A stretch of 64,000 nucleotides of DNA from Aplidium turbinatum (taxonomy: Eukaryota; Chordata; Ascidiacea; Aplousobranchia; Polyclinidae). The notes beneath the pieces were generated by a model, which did not search any database, had not been told where the DNA came from, and saw nothing but the letters and a program-made list of their open reading frames with translations. This document shows, piece by piece, positions 21,204 to 31,016 of this stretch. Position 1 is the stretch's first letter, and every line of letters starts with the position of its first letter. The stretch spans positions 6,882,001 to 6,946,000 of the forward strand of contig OU964918.1 in assembly GCA_918807975.1 (NCBI GenBank), given 5' to 3'. The translations under genes and the position numbers were made by a program.

Positions 21204-21303
21204 GGTTAAGACTATTGGCTTTCAATTTAATTAATTTCAGACAATTTAAATCAAGACATTCCTTCTTGAAATGAGGCGACTTCAGAATACAAGAAGTTAT
21301 CAT
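21204..21303 (+). repeat. Paralogous stretch A3, right half
   Basis: Starts with the target duplication GGTTAAGAC and continues ATTGGCTTTCAATTTAATTA, matching 23720-23815 up to the AACACAAGAAGT-like block near its end. Confidence 0.78.
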
Positions 21304-22309
21304 AACACGTTAATATTAAAATTTTGAAAAGGAATAAATTTATCAAAAGTAATTGACTTATAAATTGACATAAAACAATGCCAGCTGATCATTTGAAGAT
21401 TGATTTGTTACGTCACAGAAGGCATTACTGCGTCATGTACATTTGAAGTATTGCAGTGCTTTTGAACCAGTGGTATGGCATGCACTTGTGCGGATAAAAA
21501 AAGTTCTAATGCGGATGAGGTGGATGAAAATTGCCCATGATTTTACTTTTCATTATGTGCGGTTACTCAAATACGCCGTATTGTTGACAATAGTCTTGTG
21601 TCTTTCCACGATACCAATTCAGTCTTTTATCTGGTTAACTTTATTACAAGGTTACAAATTTTTTACCAGTTTCGCGGAATTGAGCTGGTTTTGATTCAGA
21701 ATCAGGAAAAATTCAGTTCTTAAAGGTTGCAAGTTTTGCGCTAGGTTTTGTTTTTTGTTTGCGGTTTGACAGTTTATAATTCAAATTTAACTTAAAAAAG
21801 AGCTTGTAGCTGTTTTGCAACACGTGTGCGAATTTGGCCCAAGGGATTAATAATGTTTTTAATCAAGGAAAACACGTTGCATTTTGGGTACGAGCTATTG
21901 ATAGATTTAAAGACCTGACGATCCTAGCACAATTTATTGCAACCCTTTAACTGCCAGTGCCACGGGCTGTGGAGAGCTCGAGCCCTAAAAAACTACATAC
22001 TGTTTGCAATCACCATAACTCTGGTCTTTGTTTGCCAAACTGCATGGGTCTTACTTTTTTAGAAATAGGAATATTTTTATTTTCTAGAAGTGGAAAAAAA
22101 ATTGCTGGGTTTGTGTTTGAATTTTCTCTGCAACTTTCAATGATTTACAGAGAATTTTCATTTTTTGTGCAAAGTGAACTTTATTCGGTTCTTTCTTCGC
22201 ATAACGAATAAAAATCAAAGCGACAACGTTTGTGTGGAAAGCTTAACACTTGCCTGACATCCACCGGTGATGTTTAACGCAATTTGAAGATTTTTGTTGG
22301 TAGCATGAC
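21304..22309. other. Non-coding spacer
   Basis: AT-rich. Frames of 83-84 codons at 21443-21694 and 21957-22211 are hydrophobic by composition and have no recognised motif or splice context. Nothing assigned. Confidence 0.35.
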
Positions 22310-22460
22310 AATTCAAAGCAGACAATTCAAAGCAGACAATTTTCAAAGCCGACAATTCAAAGCCGATGATTCTAGAATCTAGAACGAAGGGTTAATGTTA
22401 GGGTTTGGGTTTCAAAGCTGATCATTCTAAGACGAAAGGTTTAGATTAGGGTTATTGTCT
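22310..22460. repeat. Short tandem words around a TTAGGGTT core
   Basis: GACAATTCAAAGC recurs about four times (22310-22365), then GATTCTAGAATC, then GGGTTAATGTTAGGGTTTGG, then TTTCAAAGCTGATCATTCTA. The layout (short-word arms around a degenerate TTAGGG core) resembles the elements at 48716 and 53365. Confidence 0.5.
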
Positions 22461-22714
22461 TTATCTAAAAAAATTATCAGCTTTAAATTGACGTATAACC
22501 ATTTTTGTTTGGATATCTAAATGGAAACGAAAAATAAATCAAAAAAGCAAAATTTTTGAAGTTTGTCAGAAATTTTTATCATTTAAGGTATTTTCAAAAA
22601 ACAATACACAAAATTTGTAAACATATTTCTAAAGACTGATGAAAATGCAACAACTTTTATGTATTGACTTTTTTTTCTGGCAGTCACCGTTTTCAAAAAA
22701 CAGCAGTTCAAAAT
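22461..22714. other. Spacer, nothing recognised
   Basis: AT-rich, no motif seen. Confidence 0.35.
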
Positions 22715-23350
22715 CAAATGCTTGCTCAAATCATAGCAGTGTGTTGTGATAGAATTGCTGTGTTTTCTTGTATCCCATTCGTCAGACCAATCGTTTTATT
22801 TTTTTTATTTTTTTTTCTGTTCGAACATCATGTCGCTGCAAGTACCGTAACTGCAAGTAACAAGGTTATGACAGAGCAAGAACAGATGAAATAATTAGCA
22901 AGAGCATAGCCAAGTGAAAGTGTTGGAGGTAGCCTTGATTTCATGAGTTATTTCAAATATTACCGAGAAGTTTAATCGAATTGAGACAAGCAAGTTTGGT
23001 GGAAATAAGGGAAGGACTTTTAGTCATGGCACATAATATTTAATAGTAGGCTACATACATACTGTAATCTATTGCAATATAATTCATCTTGCAAATGTTA
23101 CTCAAGTGAAACTTGTCACCAGAGGTGGGTAGTAGTGCGCTACTTTTGTAGCGTCGCTAACTATTTATTGAAAGTGCTTCCAAACACAGCGCTTTTGAGC
23201 AGTGCCGAACCAGCGCCCTCACGAACTTTGTATAGACGTTGTGGCCACTGAGCCGCGCACTCGATTGGAAACAAACCGAAGTAAGATGATATGAATATGA
23301 TCTGAATCACTGTGCTTGCTACCAGAATGCTATAGGGCTTACCATAAGGA
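22715..23350 (+). repeat. Paralogous stretch B1/B2
   Basis: Counterpart of 14395-14840 (to about 23120) and 15955-16150 (from about 23165). It is shorter than the A side because the A side carries about 1.1 kb of extra sequence, including the tandem pair at 15334-15678, between the two blocks. Confidence 0.77.
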
Positions 23351-23360
23351 AGGATAATAG

Positions 23361-23578
23361 TCGGCTGCATAGCAGAGTGGTGAGAACACTGGAACGGCAA
23401 TCGAAAGGGCGCCGGTTCGACACCGCTCAAGAGCATGCGGCTGTGTCTGTTCTGTGGCAGGTCACTTAAAGGCATGCCTGAAGGTGGACACGAAGATTGG
23501 CTTCCTTGCCTTCCCGTCCACTTAATCTAAATCTTCAACCACCGGGTGTAAGCCTGGATACGACAAACAAACCATAAA
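23361..23578 (+). repeat. tRNA-derived SINE with A and B boxes
   Basis: The head contains an A box (TAGCAGAGTGG, about 23370-23380) and a perfect B box (GGTTCGACACC, 23414-23424) at tRNA-like spacing. An unrelated body follows, with an ACAAACAAACC tail. This is the layout of a tRNA-derived SINE transcribed by RNA polymerase III. It lies in the B copy of the ladder and has no counterpart at the matching A position. Confidence 0.78.
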
Positions 23579-23589
23579 GCAGGATAATA

Positions 23590-23815
23590 ACAATTGTAAT
23601 TTATTAATTTTAATTTCCATATTAATTTACTAATTCTATTTGTTTGGGCCTCACTCTTTGAGAGGTTTTTAAAAAGTCCAGTCTAGAAGTACATTCTTTT
23701 CCAAAATACAAACTATCCAGGTTAAGACGATTGGCTTTCAAATTAATTAGTTTCAGACAAGTTAAATCAAGACATTCCTCCTTAAAATGAAACGTCATTA
23801 GAACACAAGAAGTCA
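23590..23815 (+). repeat. Paralogous stretch B3 with empty P-element site
   Basis: Matches 17130-17287 joined to 21213-21303. GGTTAAGAC occurs once, at 23720-23728, and is followed directly by GATTGGCTTTCAA. It therefore shows the target before the P-like element arrived in copy A. Confidence 0.85.
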
Positions 23816-23884
23816 TCAGGAAAAGTTCATATTAAAATTTTGGTAGAGACGTGATTTTTTTAACCATGGACAAATAAAACCTAA

Positions 23885-24906
23885 CATTATCATTATTACT
23901 AAAAAAACGACGAATAAACGACATTTTTCCGTTGAAACGTTTGTACATATGTCAAGCATATTATTGTGTGAAAACAACGTCAACCCAGCAAGACTATACT
24001 TGGTCAACATCATGGATGTTGCTCCTATTGGGAGAATCAAGGACTTTAGAGTGGAAGAATTCATTCAACTTCAGTTACCCTCAACTGAGGGTCAAAGATG
24101 CTTTTTCATATTGAAGCCACTCCAGTAATAAATGTGTTGCCCTCTGTGCTTAAAAGGAGTAAAGCAAGACGTTACTACTTGTCGACACAGGAGTTGTTGT
24201 GCTCTAGAAGACTCTGTCTGAACCATTCCTGTGCAATGTAAACATTTTGAGTCGAATTCCGAGCGTCTGTGTTTCACTTTCACATTTTACTTGATGTTAC
24301 TTGCAGGGGGACAGTATGAAAATCATTGTCTTCACTCCCAACAGTGGTTGATCGTACTGGAAAACAGAGGAGCTAAGAAAAATAAACGAAAACAAACAAC
24401 TACGTTTCGTGCGTGCATTTGAGTTCAGTTCAGTTCAGTTCAGTTGTTTTTATTTCTGACCATCATATCAAAACAATACACGTCAACATAGCAAAGGTGG
24501 AGAAAAGGGTAGAAGCGACAAAACGCGAACGTTAAAACGTGCTTGAGACCGAAGTAAGTTATTGATTTGAAAGAAATTTGGCACGGTCGCAACACCTTCA
24601 GAAAAATTTAATCATGTCTGTTTGATCATAATAACGAAAGTTGTTTTGAAGGAAGTTGAAGTTAAGAATAGACGAAGTAGCTTCCTTACGCCATGATTAT
24701 AACTCACACAGGAAACTACTGACTTTGGACGTAGGAAGGTTTTCAAATTCGCTGCACGTGAACTGAGATCTCAAAGTTGTTTTTAGTTTTTTAAAAGTGT
24801 GCAATGGCCTCTACGACGTTGCCGTTAGTTTTATCTGAAGTGAATTGATGAGGTTTCGTTTTGATGTGAAAACACACCAGAAGCATAATTTGTTTTTATA
24901 TTACAG
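23885..24906 (+). repeat. Paralogous segment, copy B, left part
   Basis: Matches 4255-5106 closely. It carries one extra piece (about 24420-24614) beginning with GTTCAGTTCAGTTCAGTT repeats. The match is cut at TACAG (24902-24906), where the solo LTR starts, and resumes at 27691. Confidence 0.88.
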
Positions 24907-25171
24907 TGGTCACAGCGCAAAAACATAACATCTCCGTGGGAAAGTTGTAAGATAAATTTCACGAATCCTTCGTCTGTACGCGATGACCAGGGCCGGATTA
25001 AGGCGGGGGCTGATGGGGCTGCAGCCCCAGGCCCACCAAAAAAAATAGGCCCACCGATAACAACTTACTAAGAGCAACTGACATAGTACTTATTAGCAGG
25101 ATCAAAAGAATAAAGGACGAAAATCATAGAACGAATGCTAATTGTATAAACCAGTGGTTCCTAACCAGAGG

Positions 25172-26363
25172 CAGGGCCGGATTTAGACCATGAGAGGCCC
25201 TAGGCTATTCCATTTGTGAGGCCCCTCCTGATTTTTGAGCTTAGAATTTCTCTCTAAACAACATCACATGTCATTGCTCAATGTTAAAAATATGAGTGCA
25301 TTAAACTCTTCGTTCTTTTCATTTTCCACATCCATGGGTGCAGATTTTTATTTAAAAAAAAAATTTAATTGTGAAAGTTTTTTTGCATAAAAATTATAAA
25401 TTTCCACAAAATTTAAACTTTAAGTCAGAAGATAGATGAGTACCGGTAACTTTTTTCTGAGAGAAGTGCTCGGTAGGTTAGCTACTTTGTTTTTGCGTTG
25501 CAAATAGGTTTTGGATTGAATATAATTTGGTATTGTCCAATTCTGGAAAAGAATACTTCTGAAACTGTCAACAGATTTAACAAACGTTTAATAACCAAAA
25601 GCTTAATAACATTTGATTTCACATCATTGTTAACCAAAAACTTTTCATAAATGAGAACATTTCAAATGAATCATTTTTAACTTCTTGTTTTCAGACGTTT
25701 AATGTGTTGATGAACGCTTTAATTTTAGATTTCAATGTAAAACAAATGTAAAAAACATAGATGTTTTCTCTATGGAGGGACAAATTAAGTTCGTTCAGTT
25801 TTTTAAGAAAATCTGATAAATAGCTTAAGTTCAAGAACCAGATGTCATTGCGAAAATGATGGCAAAGACGGCATTTTTTTCCGTTAGAAAAATCACGACT
25901 TCAATTTTCAACACCAATAGCCTAATCTTTTTAGCTTCAACTTTTGAAAGCCATCTTACTTCACATTTCAATAAAAAGGGTTTTGAATTCCGATTCTGTG
26001 TTACCATACCAATTTGCGAAAATACGCGTACTGGGTTCGTTACTCTCAACGTGTTTGGTTACAGTTCATAACTTGCACAGAAGTGCTAATATGCAGTAAC
26101 TTACTTTGAGTAAAATTGACACACTCTCTGCGATCCCTGAAGTTCGTTACACGATCCCTTGCGGAGTCGCGACCCTCACTCCCCCAGTTTGGGAAGCCCT
26201 GGTGTATAGAATTTTCTACTCTGAAAAGCTTGATATATATATACTTTAGGTAGGGTTTAAACTTTTCACGTTTTTAAAAGAATTACAAACTTCGAAATCG
26301 AATTTCGAGGCTCCTGAGGCCCTAGGCTTCAGCCTGCGTAGCCTATTGGCAAATCCGGCCCTG
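25172..26363. mobile_element. Inner hAT element, TSD ACCAGAGG
   Basis: Starts CAGGGCCGGATTTAGACC and ends with the complement of CAGGGCCGGATTTGCC. ACCAGAGG is duplicated exactly (25164-25171 and 26364-26371). 1192 bp, non-autonomous, containing a further hAT scrap on the minus strand. Its ends resemble the outer hAT, so it may have been mobilised by a related transposase. Confidence 0.92.
25700..26201 (-). pseudogene. hAT (ZBED5-like) fragment, minus strand
   Basis: From 26201 leftward the minus strand reads CAGGGCTTCCCAAACTGGGG, a hAT-type start. Further in, 26049-25831 encodes KPFLLKCEVRWLSKVEA then EVVIFLTEKN, the HTEVRWLSRG...FL.EK block of ZBED5/Charlie-like hAT transposases. Heavily decayed and lacking a recognisable second end. 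Confidence 0.65.
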
Positions 26364-26549
26364 ACCAGAGGGCACGCCTCCCCAGGGGGCGTCAGCTAAT
26401 TTACAAGGGGGCACGAGACTTAGCGTGCTCTACACCTTTCTCTGGTTTTAACTCTCGCAAACATCTCACTTACAAATTATAATGTACTTATAAGCAGAAT
26501 TTATGATGTCATGATTTTTCATAAAAGTAGTCGGGCGCTGTAGGATAGC

Positions 26550-27320
26550 AAAATTACTTTGAAGAAGGCAACAAATTTGCTTCAGGGTCTACATGACTTT
26601 GTTCAAACATTAAGATACCAATTTCAAGAATTCGAAGAAAAGGGTAGAGTATTAGTGGCTGTCATCATTATATTGAAGAAATTTAAAGAAAGAAGAGAAG
26701 AAAAGTATGCTTGGATACTGGATAGCGAAGGTGGATCTGAAGACACATCACTTGATCCATCGAGCAGATTCAAAGTAGACTCATATTTGCCAATCATTGA
26801 CCAAATTATTTTGTGTATGAAATCCCGAATTGCAGCATACGATCGTCTTCAAATAAGATTTTCATTTCAGGCGGAATTAAACTGTAAAATTGAAGAGAGT
26901 GCTAAAACATTGCTTCACTAACATCCAGATAATCTAGAAGAATCACTGCCTGAAGACATGATCCATTTTTCTGCACTGCTAAAACAACACTATATTTTAA
27001 CAGCGAATGCAGCAAACAAACTCAAATGTTTAGATTCATCAATGGATATGAGTTTATGTATGCATTTCTTAACGTATCTGTTGTAGCCTACTAAGAATGT
27101 ATCTTTGTCTGATGACTTCTCATTGTTCGAACAAGCGCTCATTTTTAGTGCTTAACAGAGAAAAGAATCAACTGCGTTCATTTATGGGCCAGAAAAGGTT
27201 AAATTCCTTAGCTCTACTCTGCATTGAAAACAAAATTTTGAAACAAATAGACACCGATAATGTTATTAACAGCTTAGCTTTGTCTAAATCCAAAAAACAT
27301 GCCTTTGAATGTGTTTAATA
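26550..27320 (+). pseudogene. Decayed hAT transposase (ZMYM1-like)
   Basis: The open piece 26559-26921 reads MKKATNLLQGLHDFVQTLRYQFQEFE... and has DSYLPIIDQIILCMKSR, matching the central-to-C-terminal region of ZMYM1/TTF-type hAT transposases, where SYLP.ID.....RF is conserved. Further pieces downstream (ESLPEDMIHFSALLKQ, FEQALIF) continue the family order in other frames and with stops. The N-terminal zinc finger and RNase-H-like core are not seen. Confidence 0.7.
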
Positions 27321-27690
27321 AGTAGGCTAAATAGGCTACTGTACTACGGGTATAATTTTTGTTATTTCATTTTAATTGTGATTGGTAGCCTACAATGAGG
27401 GAAATTAAATATAGGCCTCAGATTTCCATACAGCCCCAGGACCATCAAAACCTTAATCCGGCCCTGGCGATGACACCGAGCAAAATACACTTTTCGAGTA
27501 ATACAGATAACCTCACAGTGAACAGTAGTAGAACATATACAGTAGAACTTGATAACTTTTGGCGAGATAATCTGTGAGCCTTGTTGAGAATAGGTTGTTG
27601 CATTCGAAGTTTTATTGCAAATTTTGGAGGTTGACTTCAAAAGTTGCTCAATTTTACTTGATACTTGGTTGTTTTATACACAGTAAAACA

Positions 27691-27880
27691 TACAGTATAA
27701 CCATTTAGCTTCACTTGTCTGTATGTAGTATCCTATTGCATCTTTATCCTCGGACTGACAAAGCCTCTGATTAAGTTATTCCTGGTACTGGTAGTTTTGC
27801 GTACCTGTAATGGCTTTAAACAACTCACACAGGCCTGGCACCGAGATTGGCGGAGTTTCCGTAAAGTGAAGGTTTCCGTA
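27691..27880 (+). repeat. Paralogous segment, copy B, right part
   Basis: Resumes the match to copy A from 5102 (TACAG, then TATAACCATTTAGCTTCACT) and runs to about the TTTCCGTAAA block. It shares TTGCATCTTTATCCTC and TTATTCCTGGTACTGGTAG with 5150-5210. Confidence 0.85.
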
Positions 27881-28289
27881 AACACATTAATGTTTATTTA
27901 TTATTATTATTATTAAACTTATTATTACTTAAAATATACAAAAGGCAAAAAAACACATTAATTAAATGTTTATTGTTAAAACACGTGCTTTTCAAGTGAT
28001 GTTGAAAATATTAACGCTCGAAAATGAAAGCTCAGACTTTTTTGATTCAGTTTGCTTCTCAGTTTTGTGACAAATACTCCTATGGATAATTAATATGCTC
28101 TTTCGGACTTCACTGACGCAAGTTTATTGCAAGTGATGCAAAATAAAATGCTTTAAGATTATCAGGTCTTTTGTTTGGAGATGAAAAAGTACACTGCGTT
28201 TCACTATTTTTGGTTGTGGAGGAATGGCCTGGCAGTGGTGATTTTAGTTTTTCAGAAATAAAACAACTTGTCAGAAGGAATTCTTACCC
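27881..28289. other. AT-rich spacer
   Basis: Contains a TTA microsatellite near 27897-27916 and no supported gene. Confidence 0.4.
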
Positions 28290-29227
28290 TGCATCTTTAT
28301 TGAGCTCAACTTTGATACCTTCTCGGTTCTCTTCCATACGACCGTCAAGTCTCTGTGGATGAGTCTTTCCAAGAAGATTTCTCTGAGGATATAATTATAT
28401 TTTTGTTGCACATGTTTCTCCAATCTTGCAAATCCTTATTGATCTCTGTGCTCGAGTCTTTGAGATCTGAGTGCTCTATCTTTTAGACGCTGAAGGCTAG
28501 ATAGGAAGTCCTCGTCGCATTCGTTCAGATGGCGTAGCCGCAAGGCTTCGCCGTAAACGATTGACTTGAAAGTCGTCAAAGGATGATGCGAGGCGCCATT
28601 GATGAAGCAGCGATCTAGCGCAGTACTTTTGACAAAATATTTTGTCATAAACTTGAACTTTGTATTATGACTGATGCAATGGTTGACATCCAGAAATTCA
28701 ACTGTGTCTGACTCTTGCGTAGTGTCGGTTTGCCGGAATGTAAGATCTAAATCAAATTTTGCAAAACTTTCTCTCAGTGCGGATTTTATTGAGTTTGTAG
28801 TAGTCGTACCAATTGATATCCAAATAATGTCATCGATGAATCTTTTAAATACACAAGCTTCTTGCAGGATAGTTTTTGAAGCTTGAAGGATATAATGTAC
28901 GGTGATGTTCGCCAGGGAAACGCAATGATTGTCACCTGTAACAATCCCATCAGTTTGGGTGAAGAAGTTTTCCCCATACTTGGTTACAACATTATTCATA
29001 CAAAATTCATTTAACTGAATAATTGTCTTTCTAGCTTCTGCAAGATAGGTAGTCTGCGTTGCAAGTGCGTTTTCCAAGGCTTCATTGACTACACTGCGTT
29101 TAAGCGACGAATACAGCGCTTTGACATCTGCTGCGACAATGTAGAGTGTTGACGTTTTTAAACAATCTTCAATGGTGTCTGCTGTTTTGGTTTGCCAAGC
29201 TATAAGTTCTTTTATGTAGTGTTTACT
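28290..29227 (-). pseudogene. Penelope-like element reverse transcriptase, partial
   Basis: The 213-codon frame 29077-28436 contains TDGIVTGDNHCVSLANI, the catalytic FKRFIDDIIWI, LDLTFRQ and TVEFLDV, then SHHPLTTFKSIVYGEALRLR. This order (R(Y/F)IDD, L.FT, FLD, S.HP..T.K.I..G...R.R) is characteristic of Penelope-like reverse transcriptases. Upstream, 29227-29078 continues in frame with TLYIVAADVKALYSSL, the block before the palm. The GIY-YIG endonuclease expected at the C-terminus is not visible; the copy is also truncated at the 5' side. A second remnant lies at 9199. Confidence 0.83.
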
Positions 29228-29345
29228 GTCTTATAGCAGCGAGTTGTGATAGAAGTCGCTGCGCTTTCCTGTATCCCAGTAGTCAGACCAATCTTATTAT
29301 TTTGTCTGTTCGAACACCATGTCGCTGTGTTTACTTGTATCCTAA
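29228..29345 (+). repeat. Dispersed repeat, third copy
   Basis: Resembles about 14418-14520 and 22733-22845: AGCAGCGAGTTGTGATAGAA, TCTTGTATCCCA/GTCAGACCAATC and GTTCGAACACCATGTCGCTG are shared. It lies between the Penelope remnant and the 78-bp array. Confidence 0.65.
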
Positions 29346-29399
29346 TAGTCAGTAAGGCAGAAAGTAGCAAAAATAGCAAAAATTGTAGCAAAAATTGTA

Positions 29400-30152
29400 G
29401 CAAAAATGGCAGAAACAGATGAGCTAAAATAACTACAGAGTGGACACCAAGGCATGTAAAGTACCCAGGACATATAGCAAGAATGTCGGACAGCAGTTGA
29501 GCCAAAATAACTACAGAGTGGACACCAAGGCATGTAAAGTACCCAGGACATATAGCAAGAATGTCGGACAGCAGTTGAGCTAAAATCAAACAAAATGAAC
29601 ATCAAGTCATGTAAAGTGGCCAGGACATGTAGAAATAATGCCGGACAGCAGTTGAGCCAAAATAACTACAGAATGGACATCAAGGCAAGTAAAGTACCCA
29701 GGACATATAGCAAGAATGTCGGACAACAGTTGAGCTAAAATCAAACAAAGTGAACATCAAGTCATGCCAAGTGGCCAGGACATGTAGAAATAATGCCGGA
29801 CAGCAGTTGAGCCAAAATAACTACAGAATGGACATCAAGGCAAGTAAAGTGGGAAGGACATGTAGCAAAAAAGACGGACAACAGTTGAGCTACTGTAATA
29901 TAACTACAGTGTGGACATAAAGACATGCCAAGTGGGTAGGACATGTAGCAAAAAAGACGGACAGCAGTTGAGCTAATACAACTACAGTGCGGACATAAAG
30001 ACATGCCAAGTGGGTAGGACATGTAGAAATAATGCCGGACAGCATTTGAGCCAAAATAACTACAGAATGGACATCAAGGCAAGTAAAGTGGGAAGGACAT
30101 GTAGCAAAAAAGACGGACAACAGTTGAGCTAATATAACTACAGTGTGGACAT
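29400..30152. repeat. 78-bp satellite, left part
   Basis: Roughly nine units of 78 bp. Recurring words are ACAGTTGAGCTAA, ACTACAGTGTGGACAT, AAGACATGCCAAGTGGG and GGACATGTAGCAA. Units on the left are more divergent than those on the right. The period equals 26 codons, so several frames stay open, mostly on the minus strand, without being genes. The BEL element at 30153 interrupts the array. Confidence 0.93.
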
Positions 30153-30709
30153 TGGTCACAGCGGTAAACCATAATTTCTTCGTGGGAAAATTGTAACTTA
30201 AAGTTCCCGGATCCTTTCGTGTGCATATAATGACCGAAGAAACACACACTTGAACTTCTTTTCAAAAAGTGTATTTCTGTAAAAATTAGCCCACGGCTAC
30301 CAAAAACGAGGGGGTGCAACGCGTACACCACTTAAACTGTCACTACACAACAGATTACTTGGATAAAAGACGGAACTTTTGTCCAGCTAGCAAGCACTAA
30401 GCCAACAGTTAAATGTGCGGCCAACTTTCAAACAATCATTTTACGAATGACCAGAATAGATATCAATATCTCAAATTCACGTAGAAAGTAACTGTGACGC
30501 AATAAATGAAAGACAATTATGAAGTCATTCCAACAGGTGTTTAAGCTGATGTAATATTTCCTGTTTAAACAGGCCCAAACAGGTCCAAACAGGTCTTATG
30601 AACGATGGTGCAATTTTGGCACATTTTCTAGCAACTTCCATGACGTAATATTCAGTAGACTTGAACGGTTTTATATGACGTTTGATTTGTACAGAGATTG
30701 GCCGTAACA
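30153..30709 (-). repeat. BEL/Pao LTR (3' LTR of the minus-strand element)
   Basis: 557 bp, starting TGGTCACAGCGG and ending GCCGTAACA on the plus strand. Its last 25 or so bases and one block near 30620 differ from the other three LTRs of this family in the window, which agree with one another. Confidence 0.93.
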
Positions 30710-31016
30710 TAGCGGCCCCTAGTTATGACAGTCTAACATGGCATAACTAAAAAAGAATTGAAGGACAATCGTGAGCCAATGAATAAAACACACGATACAC
30801 AAATTTTTTGAATCACTCACGTTTAAGTTAATACGCAAATACAAAGGGCATGCAAAGAATGAACAGCAATAAGAATAAACACGACGATACATGAAATTGG
30901 TACCATAGGTACACGCCAAAATGACGCTATATACAATAGTTGCGATAATAACCGACTGTTCCGGGCTCAGACAAGGGTCGGCCACCGCAGACAAAACCAG
31001 GCTCAAACCCTAACAC

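Larger units (their letters stand above)
25152..26480. mobile_element. hAT fragment split by an inner hAT
   Basis: CAGTGGTTCCTAACCAGAGG starts at 25152; after the inner element its continuation GGCACGCCTCCCCAGGGGGC follows from 26372. This reads as a CAGTGGTTC..AACC-type hAT terminus with an inner insertion in its first 20 bases. I could not find its other end, so the right boundary is a guess. Confidence 0.6.
24988..27466 (+). mobile_element. hAT transposon (ZMYM1-like transposase type), TSD GCGATGAC
   Basis: The inverted repeats CAGGGCCGGATTAAGG and its complement bound 2479 bp, flanked by an exact 8-bp duplication GCGATGAC (24980-24987 and 27467-27474). The left interior (GGGGCTGCAGCCCCAGGCCC) is typical of hATs whose transposase resembles host ZMYM1-type proteins. 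Decayed transposase coding lies in its right half; other hAT pieces are nested in its left half. Confidence 0.93.
24907..27690 (-). mobile_element. Solo BEL-type LTR split by a hAT transposon
   Basis: A fossil. It begins TGGTCACAGCG and ends AAAACA, with TACAG on both sides (24902-24906 and 27691-27695). Copy A at 5102 shows the empty site. Its first roughly 80 bases resemble the end of the 557-bp BEL/Pao LTRs in this window read on the minus strand (CTGTGACCA terminus, then blocks matching TTCTTCGTGGGAAAATTG). Without the hAT inside it the LTR is about 297 bp, so it belongs to a related but different family. It is clearly older than the two BEL elements at 30153 and 57578. Confidence 0.75.
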
